Shown piece after piece: positions 45,920 through 55,360 of a stretch of 64,000 nucleotides of DNA (position 1 is the first letter of the stretch; each line of letters starts with the position of its first letter). Source of the DNA: Pseudobdellovibrionaceae bacterium (GTDB taxonomy: Bacteria; Bdellovibrionota; Bdellovibrionia; Bdellovibrionales; Bdellovibrionaceae); assembly GCA_013359135.1 (NCBI GenBank), contig JABWCN010000005.1:1-64000 (forward strand), read 5' to 3'. Both the position numbers and the translations under genes were made by a program. The notes below the pieces were generated by a model, which saw only the letters and a list, made by a program, of their open reading frames with translations, did no database searches and was not told the DNA's origin.

Positions 45920-47354
45920 TTACATACTGGGGATCAGTGCACGCGAGTGAAAATGAGTTTAAGTTGCAAGTTCTAGCATAATCAATAGGTTCAGTTTTTA
46001 AGTTGAAATTTTTTAAAACACCAGCCGTATCTGCACTCTCTTTTTTAACAAAATCTTGTAAAATACGTTTACTCAAATCGTTCCATGAATTATGAGTCAT
46101 CACAATTTGTACTTGAGTTTTTCCAGTTTCATCTTTTATCATTTCTTTTATATTACCTTTAAGTACTTTAACTTCGTAGCTAGATCTATTTCCTTCTTCA
46201 TCAATCACTAAATTGTGGTTATTGTTCCCGTTAGCTTCCACATCCAACTCATACTTCCATTTGACTTCGGATTTTGATTCCATGTTGAAAAGTCTCTTGA
46301 AAAAACTAAAATCAAAAGTACTTTCACTTGAGGAGCTATCTTGTATTTCAAAATTTATTTTTTTTGAAACTTTGTTACCATTAATATCAGAAAGAGCCAA
46401 ATCATAGTGGTTCAACGTTTGTTTAACATCATAAACTATTTTCGTTGCATCAGACTGATTTTTATTTTTTCTTCCTGTAATTCTTACCTGACTCACTTTC
46501 AATTCAGCTGTGGATTTTATCATCTTTAATACTGATTCGGCATCAACGGGTTGAGGATTCTGGGGTTTGTCCTCAACAACAGTTGTCACTTTATCTATTT
46601 CTTGAGTCTGAGCGGCTATACCTAATATTCCCATTTTAAACTTTTCAACTTCACTAATTAAATCAGAACGAATTTCATTTACTTTAACAATAAACAAATT
46701 CAATATCATAAATTTCTCTTTTGCATTTATTTCAGCAGACGCACCTTGTGTCTTACACTTTACATAAATAGTAGTAAAAATCTTATTCAACTCCAAAGCA
46801 GTAATAACAATCTTAGATTCTTTTTTAAAAACATCTGAGTAATTTTTAAGTGAACTTAAAACACAAAATTCAATCTTTTCATTTTCTATATCTAACTCTG
46901 GAGCCGGTGGAACTTCATCATCACCATTACCTGCATTTTTAGGATTAGTATCGACTGGAACTCCCTTTGTTGACTCGTTTAAAACAGTAGGAGATGCAGC
47001 TGCAATAGGTTTAACAGGTGCCATTTGTTCATTTGGTTTTAAAGTTTCAGGTTTAGGCATTTCCTTAATTGCAGGAGTAATCGGAGGTGCCGGCTTTACA
47101 AACAGTTTTTTATTAGCTAATTCTTTTTCTTTAAGCTCTTTTTCAACACGCTCTTTCTCTTCAGCTTCTTTTTTTTGTTTTAACTGCTTCTCTTCTTCAG
47201 CTTTTTTCTCTTTTTCTTTTTCTGCTTCTGCATTAGTTTTCAAATCAGTTTTTAAGTTATTCTTATTATCAACTTTCTTACCACAGGCAGAGAAAACAAT
47301 AGAAAAACTTACGACCAAAAAAAGATTTGCTAAAATTTTACCGGTTTTCATCAC
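45903..47354 (-). CDS. Large lipoprotein with Lys/Glu-rich and Pro-rich linker
   Basis: 483 residues. Lipobox FSAC (near residue 24). After it comes a K/E-rich helix (about 35-85) and a proline-rich stretch (about 85-150), a stalk-like arrangement suited to reaching across the periplasm or cell wall. The rest, about 160-483, is a mixed domain with two Cys pairs near residue 170-205 and at the C-terminus. No family is recognised. The gene overlaps the DUF808 gene by 17 bases at its 3' end. Confidence 0.78.
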   Translation of the reverse strand: MMKTGKILANLFLVVSFSIVFSACGKKVDNKNNLKTDLKTNAEAEKEKEKKAEEEKQLKQKKEAEEKERVEKELKEKELANKKLFVKPAPPITPAIKEMPKPETLKPNEQMAPVKPIAAASPTVLNESTKGVPVDTNPKNAGNGDDEVPPAPELDIENEKIEFCVLSSLKNYSDVFKKESKIVITALELNKIFTTIYVKCKTQGASAEINAKEKFMILNLFIVKVNEIRSDLISEVEKFKMGILGIAAQTQEIDKVTTVVEDKPQNPQPVDAESVLKMIKSTAELKVSQVRITGRKNKNQSDATKIVYDVKQTLNHYDLALSDINGNKVSKKINFEIQDSSSSESTFDFSFFKRLFNMESKSEVKWKYELDVEANGNNNHNLVIDEEGNRSSYEVKVLKGNIKEMIKDETGKTQVQIVMTHNSWNDLSKRILQDFVKKESADTAGVLKNFNLKTEPIDYARTCNLNSFSLACTDPQYVIRGEN

Positions 47355-47617
47355 TGCCTCCGCAAACTAAAAATACAATTTCTATGCCAAAATTAACATA
47401 TGCAAATCCCTTTACCTCTCTCGGCTTGGAAACCAAAAGGAACTCTAGCATTGATAGATTGAGCTGAATGCGTATTTTAATTTACAACTGTCAAAAGTCT
47501 AAACACTTTAGCTTATGAACTGAAAAAACTTCTTAGAAAAGAAATCCGATTCAATTTCCCATCATTTTCGATTAGGATTACACCAATTTTGAATCCTTTA
47601 GGGGTTAAGGAGTGCTT

Positions 47618-48172
47618 ATGAAGTTTCTTTTTTTAGTGATATTAACTTCAGTTTTTTTTATCTCTTGTCAGAATAAAAGTTCAAACAATCCCACCCCAAC
47701 CCCAGTAGTTACACCACAAGTGGTAACGACTGGTCAATTTGGGTACAATAATGGTGCTTGCTATGACTACACAAGAAACATTCAAGTAGATTACACCCTA
47801 TGCAATGGGACTGTTTCTAACTTTAACAATGGTTACAGTTGGAATGGGTATAATTGCGTACTTACAAGTACACAAAAAGTAGTCGATAGTACTTATTGTA
47901 ATATAACCGCAAATGCCTGGAATAATCAGTTTGGAGCAACTAGCGGTCGATGGGTTAATGGAAACTGTTTAAACACAGCTGGACAAACTATCAATCAACT
48001 GTACTGCCTTGATCAGACCTATGTAGGCCAATGCCAAGGCTTATATTACCAAGTTTTAAATAAGAGCTCTTCTTACTATCAGTTTTATCGTTACTATGAT
48101 TGTGTAGGATCTAATTGCCGAGGTAAGACTTTGATCGACAGCACAACCAACAGAGAAGTAACTTGTCAGTAA
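47618..48172 (+). CDS. Cysteine- and tyrosine-rich lipoprotein with repeated Cys modules
   Basis: 184 residues from ATG 47618, which has AAGGAG 5 bases upstream (the frame also runs to GTG 47612). Lipobox FISC near residue 17. The mature part carries paired Cys modules with 12-13 residues between each pair (GACYDY..LC, YNCVLT..YC, GNCLNT..YC) and two looser ones at the C-terminus, so about five disulfide-type repeats rich in Tyr, Asn and Gln. No known fold recognised. A terminator follows. Surface adhesion is a guess only. Confidence 0.75.
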   Translation: MKFLFLVILTSVFFISCQNKSSNNPTPTPVVTPQVVTTGQFGYNNGACYDYTRNIQVDYTLCNGTVSNFNNGYSWNGYNCVLTSTQKVVDSTYCNITANAWNNQFGATSGRWVNGNCLNTAGQTINQLYCLDQTYVGQCQGLYYQVLNKSSSYYQFYRYYDCVGSNCRGKTLIDSTTNREVTCQ

Positions 48173-48191
48173 TTTCCAATTAAGATGATTT

Positions 48192-48220
48192 CCCAGAGAA
48201 ATTTATCTCTGGGTTTGATT
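48192..48220 (+). terminator. Terminator of the Cys-rich lipoprotein gene
   Basis: CCCAGAGA (48192-48199) pairs perfectly with TCTCTGGG (48206-48213) around the loop AATTTA, followed by TTTGATTTT. It lies 20 bases after the lipoprotein stop. Confidence 0.75.
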
Positions 48221-48262
48221 TTCTCTAATGGAAAGCTTCTTTTAAATATTTTGTGACTCATT

Positions 48263-49762
48263 TTATCGTATTTCATAGCTTGTCAATGCGTCTAATAAAT
48301 CACTAGCCATCAAAGAGCTAATTGTTTTCCCATTTCTTAATCGCTGATCAGCCAAATCACCATGAATAAAAGCACCTAGTACCGCTGCCTTATCCAGACT
48401 CAATCCTTGAGCCATCAACGAAGAAATGATTCCAGCTAAAACATCTCCTGTACCAGCTTTACTCAAAGATTTATTTCCACTAGCTATAATATATCTTTTA
48501 CTAGGTGTAGCCACTATAGTCTTATGGCCTTTTAACAACAAATAGGCATTTTTAAATTTTTCATAAAAAACTTCACAAGCAGAAAGTCGATCCTGCTCAA
48601 TTTGAGTTGATGAAAGATTAATAAGCCTTGAAAGCTCACCTGCATGAGGTGTTAAAAGGATATTTTCATGGAAACTCAAATTCAATTCCTTCACAAAGTT
48701 AATTCCCTCGGCATCAATGAGCATCCTTATTTTTGTTGTCACTAATTTTTTAAATAATTCTTTATTAAGTTCACAAGAGCTCAATCCAGGGCCAATTAAA
48801 ACAGCTGAGTATTTTTTTAAAATTTCACTATCTGCTTTTTTTAAAAGCGTTTTTTTTTCAATTAAAATAAAATCAGGAAATAATTCTTTAAAAAGGTTCG
48901 AGTTCTGATACCACTCTTCCTCTATAACAAGGGTTACATAACCAACCCCCGAACGTGCTGCTGCTAATGAACACAACCTCAAAGCACCAAGCATATTTTT
49001 GGACCCCGCAACGATTAACAAATGACCATACTTTGTTTTATTACCTAAAATTGATTTCTTGGGAAAAAGAGATTTTACATTTTTTCTTTGAACTAATCGT
49101 ATAGAATTAGCTATTTCTTTAGTATAACTAAGTGGAATTCCCAGAGGAACTTTTAAAATTTTCCCAGCATAAAGAGGTCCATGATTTAAAAACAAACCTA
49201 CTTTAGGAAGCTCACACGACAACGTATAGTCAGCATTAATAGCAGTTCCTAGCACGGCACCAGTGTCACTATCTATACCCGAAGGAATATCTATAGAAAT
49301 GACTACGGATAAACTGTTGGTTTCCTTGGTAACTTTATTAAGTTCTTGAATCTGCTTCTTAAGCGCACCCTGAATATTCTTATTGAGTCCAACTCCAAAA
49401 AGAGCATCAATGATTATAGTTTGTTGGTTAATTAATTCATTCCAATTCGCTTTAGAAAAACTATTGCTCGCTGGATCGAAAAAAATATCTGTCACAACAA
49501 AATGAGGATACTTTGCAACAAGCCGATTTTTAATATCAATACCATCCCTGCCATTATTACCTGGTCCCAGTAGAAATAAAAAATTTAGCGAGCTATTCTG
49601 TTGAAAGTTACCAAAATGTCTAGTGGAAAGCCCTAATAACTTTTCAACTTGAAAAAATAAAGCCTTACCTGCCATTTGAATCAAGTCATCCATTGTTATT
49701 CGCATATTTTTAATGGCTAATTTATCTAAAGCATAAGCTTGGACGCGATTTAAAAGTCTCAA
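48263..49762 (-). CDS. nnrD: Bifunctional NAD(P)HX repair enzyme (epimerase plus dehydratase)
   Basis: 499 residues. The N-terminal epimerase half (NnrE, about 1-220, with GPGNNGRDG and DALFGVGL) is fused to the dehydratase half (NnrD, about 230-499, with LLTPHAGELSRL and KAGTGDVLAG). The enzyme repairs hydrated NADH and NADPH. The length and order are normal for the fused form. The intergenic stretch 49763-49995 with strong inverted repeats lies just upstream. Confidence 0.94.
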   Translation of the reverse strand: MRLLNRVQAYALDKLAIKNMRITMDDLIQMAGKALFFQVEKLLGLSTRHFGNFQQNSSLNFLFLLGPGNNGRDGIDIKNRLVAKYPHFVVTDIFFDPASNSFSKANWNELINQQTIIIDALFGVGLNKNIQGALKKQIQELNKVTKETNSLSVVISIDIPSGIDSDTGAVLGTAINADYTLSCELPKVGLFLNHGPLYAGKILKVPLGIPLSYTKEIANSIRLVQRKNVKSLFPKKSILGNKTKYGHLLIVAGSKNMLGALRLCSLAAARSGVGYVTLVIEEEWYQNSNLFKELFPDFILIEKKTLLKKADSEILKKYSAVLIGPGLSSCELNKELFKKLVTTKIRMLIDAEGINFVKELNLSFHENILLTPHAGELSRLINLSSTQIEQDRLSACEVFYEKFKNAYLLLKGHKTIVATPSKRYIIASGNKSLSKAGTGDVLAGIISSLMAQGLSLDKAAVLGAFIHGDLADQRLRNGKTISSLMASDLLDALTSYEIR

Positions 49763-49995
49763 ATAAAACCTACCGTTTCAATTTGAAGCTATGATAGATG
49801 GTAAGCACCTATCTGGTAAAGTATTGAATTATTTTTCGTCTGGATTTTAGAAGAAATAGGGACAGAACCTTAAAAGATTTGCGGCTATTCTTTTAAGGTT
49901 CCCTTCCCGAGAACCTTAGTGAGGCTTAGGCTCCCATGAGCAAAGAATAACCGAGTTTAAGTGTCATCAACATGATGGGAATCATGTTGATCAAT
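49763..49995. other. Structured intergenic region with two strong inverted repeats
   Basis: Between maoC and nnrD, both on the minus strand. One 13-bp perfect inverted repeat: GAACCTTAAAAGA (49865-49877) with TCTTTTAAGGTTC (49889-49901), loop 11. A second, 11-bp: ATCAACATGAT (49966-49976) with ATCATGTTGAT (49981-49991), loop GGGA, ending 4 bases from the maoC stop. AACCTT recurs at about 49912. Neither has a clean T-run on the minus strand, so simple terminators are not certain; a small RNA or protein-binding sites are other options. Confidence 0.5.
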
Positions 49996-50415
49996 TTATT
50001 TTTGAATATTTGTTGCAATCATGACAACGGCTTCGCCTTTAACACAAATATCACCGTTCTGGTTCTTGGCCAAAGTCTCGACCGTTGCAATTCCTTTTTC
50101 TTTTCTCATCGCAGTAACAGTCATTTCAATAGTAACTGTATCATTAATATACACCGGAGAAAGAAACTTCATAGATTGGCTAAGATAAATACCACCTTCA
50201 CCCATATTTTCATTAAGAGCTCTAGAAAATAGAGCTCCCACAATCATACCATGAGCAATTCGACGACCAAAACGAGTTGTCTTAGCGTACTCCTCATCAA
50301 AATGCATTGGATTCATATCTCCACACATTTCACCAAACTGATGAACCATTTTGTCTGTCACTTGGACTGATATTGAACACTTATAACCTGTATCAAAATT
50401 TATATTTGCTGCCAT
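49996..50415 (-). CDS. MaoC-like (R)-enoyl-CoA hydratase
   Basis: 139 residues, hotdog fold. The hydratase motif reads GDMNPMHFDEEYAKTTRFG with AHGMIVGALFS, holding the catalytic Asp and His of the (R)-specific enoyl-CoA hydratase/MaoC group. It would hydrate trans-2-enoyl-CoA or an acyl-ACP in fatty-acid metabolism. The length is normal for a single-domain enzyme. It is a single gene, with the structured intergenic stretch on its 3' side. Confidence 0.9.
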   Translation of the reverse strand: MAANINFDTGYKCSISVQVTDKMVHQFGEMCGDMNPMHFDEEYAKTTRFGRRIAHGMIVGALFSRALNENMGEGGIYLSQSMKFLSPVYINDTVTIEMTVTAMRKEKGIATVETLAKNQNGDICVKGEAVVMIATNIQK

Positions 50416-50532
50416 TTTTATTCCTCACTCACATTTTCATTTTATGTGAGATTCTACTTTCAACTTAAAGTGATTTTTCCTTTTAACTTAATATTAATAA
50501 GATTTCAAAAGTAAAATGATAAATTCATTTAT

Positions 50533-50578
50533 AAAACATGACTCGTCGGTAAAAAGTAAGTTTCTTAACCAACGAGCC
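50533..50578 (-). terminator. Terminator of the PIN-PhoH gene
   Basis: On the minus strand GGCTCGTTGGT (50578-50568) pairs with ACCGACGAGTC (50550-50540), 11 pairs with two G-U wobbles, followed by ATGTTTTAT. It lies 14 bases after the PhoH-type stop. Confidence 0.55.
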
Positions 50579-50592
50579 AAAAAAGTTTCAGA

Positions 50593-51927
50593 TTATAAAA
50601 TATTTGCGGCAAGCTCTGCCAACTCTGATCTTTCACCTTTAGTCAACGTCACATGGGCTGCAATGGGATAACCCTTAAACTTCTCACCAGCATAGGTCAA
50701 ACCACTGTTAGCTGAATCCACATAAGGATTATCAATTTGATAAACATCTCCTGTTAATACCACTTTAGTTCCCCTACCAGCCCTTGTCACAATGGTCTTA
50801 ATCTCATGAGGTGTTAAGTTTTGAGCTTCATCCACGATAAGATACTGCTTAGGAATGCTTCTACCTCTGATGTATGTCAAAGGTTCAATGTTTAACATTC
50901 CTTGATTAATTAACTCTTGAGCCCTTCCTGAAGCTTTTTTATCTGCGCCCATTAAAAACTCAACATTATCAAAAATAGGTTGCATCCATGGATTTAATTT
51001 TTGCTCAATATCCCCTGGTAAATAACCGATATCTCTACCCATTGGAAAAATAGGTCTTGAAACTAAGAGTCTCTGGAATCGCCCCTCATCTAGAGTCTTG
51101 TGCAAACCTGCAGCAATCGCAAGCAACGTCTTTCCAGTCCCTGCTTTACCAACCAGAGAAACAAATAAAATCTCATCATTCAATAAACAATCTAACGCAA
51201 ACGCTTGTTCAACATTCCTTGCATGAATTCCCCAAATACTGTCAGAAGGAGATAGTAAAGGCACAATCGCTTTTTCATGAAATGAATATCTACCTACTGC
51301 AGAATGATTGGGGTTAGATTGATCTTTCATAATCACATACTGATTGGCAATTAATTTCAAATCAGGGCTTGAAAACTTTTTTTCTTTATAAAAAGAGTCA
51401 ATCTGTGTAGAGGTCATTTCAATTTCTTGATAACCTTCATATAAATCATCCTGAGAGGCATCGTTTGGATCATAGTCTTTTGCTGCAATTCCATAAACAT
51501 CAGCCTTAATACGAAGATTAATATCTTTTGTAATCAACTCAACTGTATGTCTTGGATGTTGTTTTTGCAAAGACAGCGCAGTCATCAAAATGCGATTATC
51601 CGCCTTCATCTGATCGAGTTCCGTAGACATTCCTGCAAACATTAAGTCAGTATTAATATAAACAAATGTTTCTGAGTGATTATCGAGTTGAACTCCCTTA
51701 GAAAGCGAGCCTTTCGCGCGTAAAACATCAATAAAACGACTAAATTGACGGGCATTTCTGCCGTTCTCTCCTTGATCTCTTTTAAAACGATCAATTTCTT
51801 CAATGACTGAAATAGGAATATGGATATCACCCTCACCAAACTTCAAAATAGCTTGGGAATCAAAAAGAATCACATTGGTATCAACAACAATTTTCTTTTT
51901 TTTATTGTTCGAATTATTTTTGCTCAA
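50593..51927 (-). CDS. PIN domain plus PhoH-family ATPase
   Basis: 444 residues. An N-terminal PIN nuclease-type domain (about 10-150, IVVDTNVIL, then acidic residues near 40 and 110) precedes a PhoH helicase-like domain (about 225-444) with Walker A GKAGTGKTLLA, GRDIGYLPGD and Walker B LIVDEAQNL. This is the YlaK/PhoH2 layout linked to RNA cleavage and unwinding. The TTG start at 51927 is chosen because AAAGGAG lies 8 bases upstream and the PIN domain begins soon after; no later ATG would keep the domain whole. Confidence 0.92.
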   Translation of the reverse strand: MSKNNSNNKKKKIVVDTNVILFDSQAILKFGEGDIHIPISVIEEIDRFKRDQGENGRNARQFSRFIDVLRAKGSLSKGVQLDNHSETFVYINTDLMFAGMSTELDQMKADNRILMTALSLQKQHPRHTVELITKDINLRIKADVYGIAAKDYDPNDASQDDLYEGYQEIEMTSTQIDSFYKEKKFSSPDLKLIANQYVIMKDQSNPNHSAVGRYSFHEKAIVPLLSPSDSIWGIHARNVEQAFALDCLLNDEILFVSLVGKAGTGKTLLAIAAGLHKTLDEGRFQRLLVSRPIFPMGRDIGYLPGDIEQKLNPWMQPIFDNVEFLMGADKKASGRAQELINQGMLNIEPLTYIRGRSIPKQYLIVDEAQNLTPHEIKTIVTRAGRGTKVVLTGDVYQIDNPYVDSANSGLTYAGEKFKGYPIAAHVTLTKGERSELAELAANIL

Positions 51928-52025
51928 GTACCCTACTCCTTTAGTGTCACTCCATCATTGGATCAACATTTTGAGGCCGACGGTTGTCCAGTCTAGCCTT
52001 CTATAGAATGCCAACTAAAGGGAAT

Positions 52026-52066
52026 AAGGATCAAGAAATATTTGAACTAAAGGATCAAGAAATATT
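52026..52066 (+). repeat. 17-bp tandem direct repeat at the 3' end of the PilZ gene
   Basis: AAGGATCAAGAAATATT occurs at 52026-52042 and again at 52050-52066, a 24-base period. The second copy covers the stop and last codons of the PilZ protein gene; the first lies just past it. It looks like a small recent duplication and does not disturb the coding frame. Confidence 0.85.
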
Positions 52067-52564
52067 AGAGACTTGAATATCTCCATCATCAGTTTTTAAA
52101 TTCGCGCTTACAGTTTCAATGAACTTGACAAAATGATGTAATGCAACGTCATTGATAGTTCCTTTTACAAAACTTGTTCCATGGCGGATCACTTCTTCGC
52201 TAGGGATGTAGCGCGAGTTATTCACTTTTACTACAAAAGGAAAATAAGTTTTGTGATTCAGATACACTCTCATGGCAATTTCTTGTCCTTCGGGAAACAA
52301 ACCTTTTCCCGACTCTAAATCAAAGGAAATACCATTATCAGAGATATCGTAAACAGCCACTCTAAGTAAGCCATGCTCTGGCAACACGGTGAATGCACCT
52401 ATAAATTCGGTAAGGATGGTTCTTTTGACTTCTCTTCGCTCGGAATCAATGATTTCTTGTCGCGCCTCGGTGATATCAAGTACTTTAGCTTCTGGAGCTT
52501 TTAAAATCGCTTTAGTCTCTTTGGTTGAATTGAGCTTTGATGTGATATCAATAACCTTCCCCAT
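52055..52564 (-). CDS. PilZ domain protein
   Basis: 169 residues, cytoplasmic. The c-di-GMP motifs are intact: RREVKR (RxxxR, about 43-48) and DISDNGIS (DxSxxG, about 73-78). A short N-terminal region precedes the domain. It should bind c-di-GMP and alter a partner; the partner is not seen. It is a single gene, divergent from the TonB-like gene across 104 bases. Confidence 0.88.
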   Translation of the reverse strand: MGKVIDITSKLNSTKETKAILKAPEAKVLDITEARQEIIDSERREVKRTILTEFIGAFTVLPEHGLLRVAVYDISDNGISFDLESGKGLFPEGQEIAMRVYLNHKTYFPFVVKVNNSRYIPSEEVIRHGTSFVKGTINDVALHHFVKFIETVSANLKTDDGDIQVSNIS

Positions 52565-52668
52565 TTACCCTCCAATTAGTTAGTTTATTGTATCACTTTT
52601 CGGCAAAAATGTTTTTAACATGAGTCATTTTCCTAGAAAAAAGGGCTAGTTTGATCTAAAATGAGACA

Positions 52669-53595
52669 ATGAACTTAAGAGCTGCCATAATATTGAGCTT
52701 ATTTCTACATCTAATCCTAAGTCTGGGATTAATCCTTTCTCCTGTGGAGTGGCTCTCTTCTTCTGACTCAAAAGCAAGATCGCAATTAGTAGTTTCAAAA
52801 GCCACACCACTTGAAGTTTCAATCCTTGATAAAACAGAAGCTAATGATAACCACCAACAAATTATCCGAGAGGCTAAAGCACCAGAGGATCAGGTGGATA
52901 AAGACTCAAAGGATCTAGCTCGTTTTTTATCTGCAAACAACCAACGTGTACTTCTTGAAACTAGGGCTAAGCTTTCTGGACAAACGAATAACCGCATTCC
53001 TGCCCCAAAATACCAACGACAACTTTTGGAAAAGAAAATGAAGAGCTTGGAGCAAGAACTAAAAAAATTACAAACTAGTAATACTTCTTCTACCGAGGTA
53101 GAAACAGCAACTCATGATGAAACATCTTCGATTGAATACAAGCCTATGAACTTACTTCCTCAACAAAAATATGGAGTATCTACTTTTGGAGAATCAGTTC
53201 CTGATAATGTTTCCATTGGTGATTTTACAGCACTAAATACGGATCAGTTTCAGTTTTATACATTTTATGCACGTGTAGAGAATTTAGTTCGATTTCGTTG
53301 GGAAAATAAAATTAGAGAAACTATAGAGACCCTTGATCGTAGGCAAGCCCTAAAAAATACTTCTCAAAATGAATGGATATCTCAGATTGAATTCACTATC
53401 GACGACAAAGGCTTTTTAAGAAAAGCCCTAATTCTTAGAGAGTCTGGTATTCAAAAATTTGACGAGGCCGCTATTTTTGCCTTTGAAGATGCTAAAATTT
53501 TTCCAAATCCTCCAAAGGAAATGCTAAAAGATGGCGTTATTCATATACGCTATGCTTTTCATGTTAATTACAAGCCCACTTATGTGGCCAGATGA
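52669..53595 (+). CDS. TonB-like energy transducer
   Basis: 308 residues. One N-terminal membrane helix (about 6-24, no cleavage site), a polar/charged periplasmic stretch with a short coiled coil (about 110-140), and a C-terminal TonB-like domain (about 215-308) with EFTIDDKGFLRKALILRESG and FDEAAIFAFEDAKIFPNPP. It would pass proton-motive force to an outer-membrane receptor. No ExbB or ExbD gene is near, and the gene downstream encodes a small barrel, not a clear TonB-dependent receptor. Confidence 0.82.
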   Translation: MNLRAAIILSLFLHLILSLGLILSPVEWLSSSDSKARSQLVVSKATPLEVSILDKTEANDNHQQIIREAKAPEDQVDKDSKDLARFLSANNQRVLLETRAKLSGQTNNRIPAPKYQRQLLEKKMKSLEQELKKLQTSNTSSTEVETATHDETSSIEYKPMNLLPQQKYGVSTFGESVPDNVSIGDFTALNTDQFQFYTFYARVENLVRFRWENKIRETIETLDRRQALKNTSQNEWISQIEFTIDDKGFLRKALILRESGIQKFDEAAIFAFEDAKIFPNPPKEMLKDGVIHIRYAFHVNYKPTYVAR

Positions 53596-53661
53596 TCATC
53601 CAGACCGACCCTAGTCCATAAAATAGGTAACATGAAGACTCCTTCCCAGTAAACTGCTAGA

Positions 53662-54252
53662 ATGACTTTTATGAATAAATTATTCTTTATTTTAAGTTTT
53701 TGTTTAGTCAGTTTAAAATCTCAAGCAATGCTAACTGAGCTCGGAGTTTCCTACGCAGAGAAAAAAACCTATTTTGATATTAATAATTACAATAATATGG
53801 CATCAATTACAGGCTCCATTTCATTTTATTTTATGGAAAAGTTAGCCATAGAACTAAGCTATACTGATGCCTCAATCCTCAGAGAAGAAAGTATTTACAA
53901 TGGAACAGGCCTTCAGCAGCAGACGACTTTACAAAAAGTTTTAGTCTATGGTTCTGATCTTATTGTTATGCTTGCAGATCGAAAAGCTGTTGTTCAACCC
54001 TATGTGAAAGGTGGAATTTCACAAGTCAAAAAAACTCTCACAACAAAAAGTTCTGAAGTTTTAGTTTATGAAACTTCACCTATCAACTCGATTTCACCAA
54101 GCTATGGGGCTGGTATAAAAATCAGTTTGACCGAGTCATTTGGGATCAAGCTCAGTTACGATGCCTGGAGAACTGAATCTAAAGATAGCAATGGTAACAA
54201 ATCAACAATAGAAGATACTTCTATTAGAGCCGGCTTGACATGGATTTTATGA
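53662..54252 (+). CDS. Small outer-membrane beta-barrel protein
   Basis: 196 residues (ATG at 53662 or the in-frame ATG at 53671; neither has a clear Shine-Dalgarno). Signal peptide ends near SQA. The mature part alternates aromatic and polar residues in about eight strands and ends in an odd tail (RAGLTWIL), like OmpW/OmpA-type small barrels. The function is unknown. It is 66 bases after the TonB-like gene and 9 before the aminopeptidase gene. Confidence 0.78.
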   Translation: MTFMNKLFFILSFCLVSLKSQAMLTELGVSYAEKKTYFDINNYNNMASITGSISFYFMEKLAIELSYTDASILREESIYNGTGLQQQTTLQKVLVYGSDLIVMLADRKAVVQPYVKGGISQVKKTLTTKSSEVLVYETSPINSISPSYGAGIKISLTESFGIKLSYDAWRTESKDSNGNKSTIEDTSIRAGLTWIL

Positions 54253-54261
54253 GGACTATCT

Positions 54262-55329
54262 GTGAATTCAAAATTAGCTAAGACGCTTATTTATGCTTTA
54301 TGGATTCCATTTTTAAGTGGTTGTCAAATGGGATATCTGATTAAGAGTGCTTATAATCAGATATCTCTACTAAATCAAAGAGTTGATATCAATACTGCAA
54401 TTGAAGATAAAAATATTGATGAAAATCAAAAGAAAAAACTAGCTCTCACTCTTAAAGTAAGGGACTTTGCAGAAAAAGAATTAGGTCTTAACGTTAAAAA
54501 AAATTATTCTACTTTTGTCAAACTTGATAGACCTTATGTCAGCTACGTAGTAAGTGCTGCCCCCAAATGGAAACTCGAACCTTATCTTTGGAGTTTCCCC
54601 ATTGTTGGAAAACTTCCTTACAAAGGCTATTTTTCCGAGCATGAAGCCTCTGAAGAAGCCACTTTATTAAAAGAAAAAGATTTAGATGTTTATGTACGTG
54701 GAGTCTCTGCCTACTCAACCCTAGGTTGGTTTAATGATCCTCTGCTATCTAGCATGCTTTCCTATAAAGAACACGACCTGGTTAACACAATCATTCATGA
54801 ATCTGTCCACGCAACCTTGTTTATTAAAAGTGAAGCTGATTTCAATGAAAGATTAGCTACTTTTATCGGCAACAAAGGTATGGAGCTTTTTTACCAAGCT
54901 CTTGAGGGAGCGGAGTCACCAACGCTTGCACTTGTAAAACAAGAAAATACAGATGAGGAACTTTTCTCGCGATTTATTACAGAAGAATTAAATTCACTTG
55001 AAAGTTGGTACGAGAAATTAACCGATAAAGACAGAAATGATGAAAATAGAAATAAAAAATTTGATGAGATTAAACTGAAATTCAAAAATCAAATTGCATC
55101 AAAACTACAAACTGACTCGTGGAAAAAGTTTTCAAATTCACAGCTAAACAATGCCAGATTACTAGTCTTTAAAACTTATATGAAAGATCTTGCTGATTTT
55201 GAAGAATTATACTTACTGAAAAAAAATAATATCAAAGATTTTATTGAAGAAAGTAAGAAGTTAGAGAAGGTTAAAGACCCCTCGACTAAATTAAAAATCA
55301 GAATTAAAGAACTACAAAACTCTACATAG
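54262..55329 (+). CDS. Predicted aminopeptidase lipoprotein (Aminopep family)
   Basis: 355 residues. GTG start at 54262 with GAGG 7 bases before it. Lipobox LSGC near residue 21. It matches the predicted-aminopeptidase (PF10023-type) family: FPIVGKLPYKGYF, VRGVSAYSTLGWFNDPLLS and the zinc motif HESVHAT, then an E in NERLATF as the third ligand. It should act in the envelope on peptides. The charged helical C-terminus (about 250-355) is an extension. It lies 9 bases after the barrel gene. Confidence 0.87.
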   Translation: MNSKLAKTLIYALWIPFLSGCQMGYLIKSAYNQISLLNQRVDINTAIEDKNIDENQKKKLALTLKVRDFAEKELGLNVKKNYSTFVKLDRPYVSYVVSAAPKWKLEPYLWSFPIVGKLPYKGYFSEHEASEEATLLKEKDLDVYVRGVSAYSTLGWFNDPLLSSMLSYKEHDLVNTIIHESVHATLFIKSEADFNERLATFIGNKGMELFYQALEGAESPTLALVKQENTDEELFSRFITEELNSLESWYEKLTDKDRNDENRNKKFDEIKLKFKNQIASKLQTDSWKKFSNSQLNNARLLVFKTYMKDLADFEELYLLKKNNIKDFIEESKKLEKVKDPSTKLKIRIKELQNST

Positions 55330-55360
55330 AACTGTTTCTTCTAAAAGATAAAGGATTAAA

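Noticed and set aside
49865-49901. Simple terminator reading of the 13-bp hairpin
   Set aside because: No T-run follows on the minus strand and no plus-strand gene ends here, so it is listed as an unexplained structure instead.
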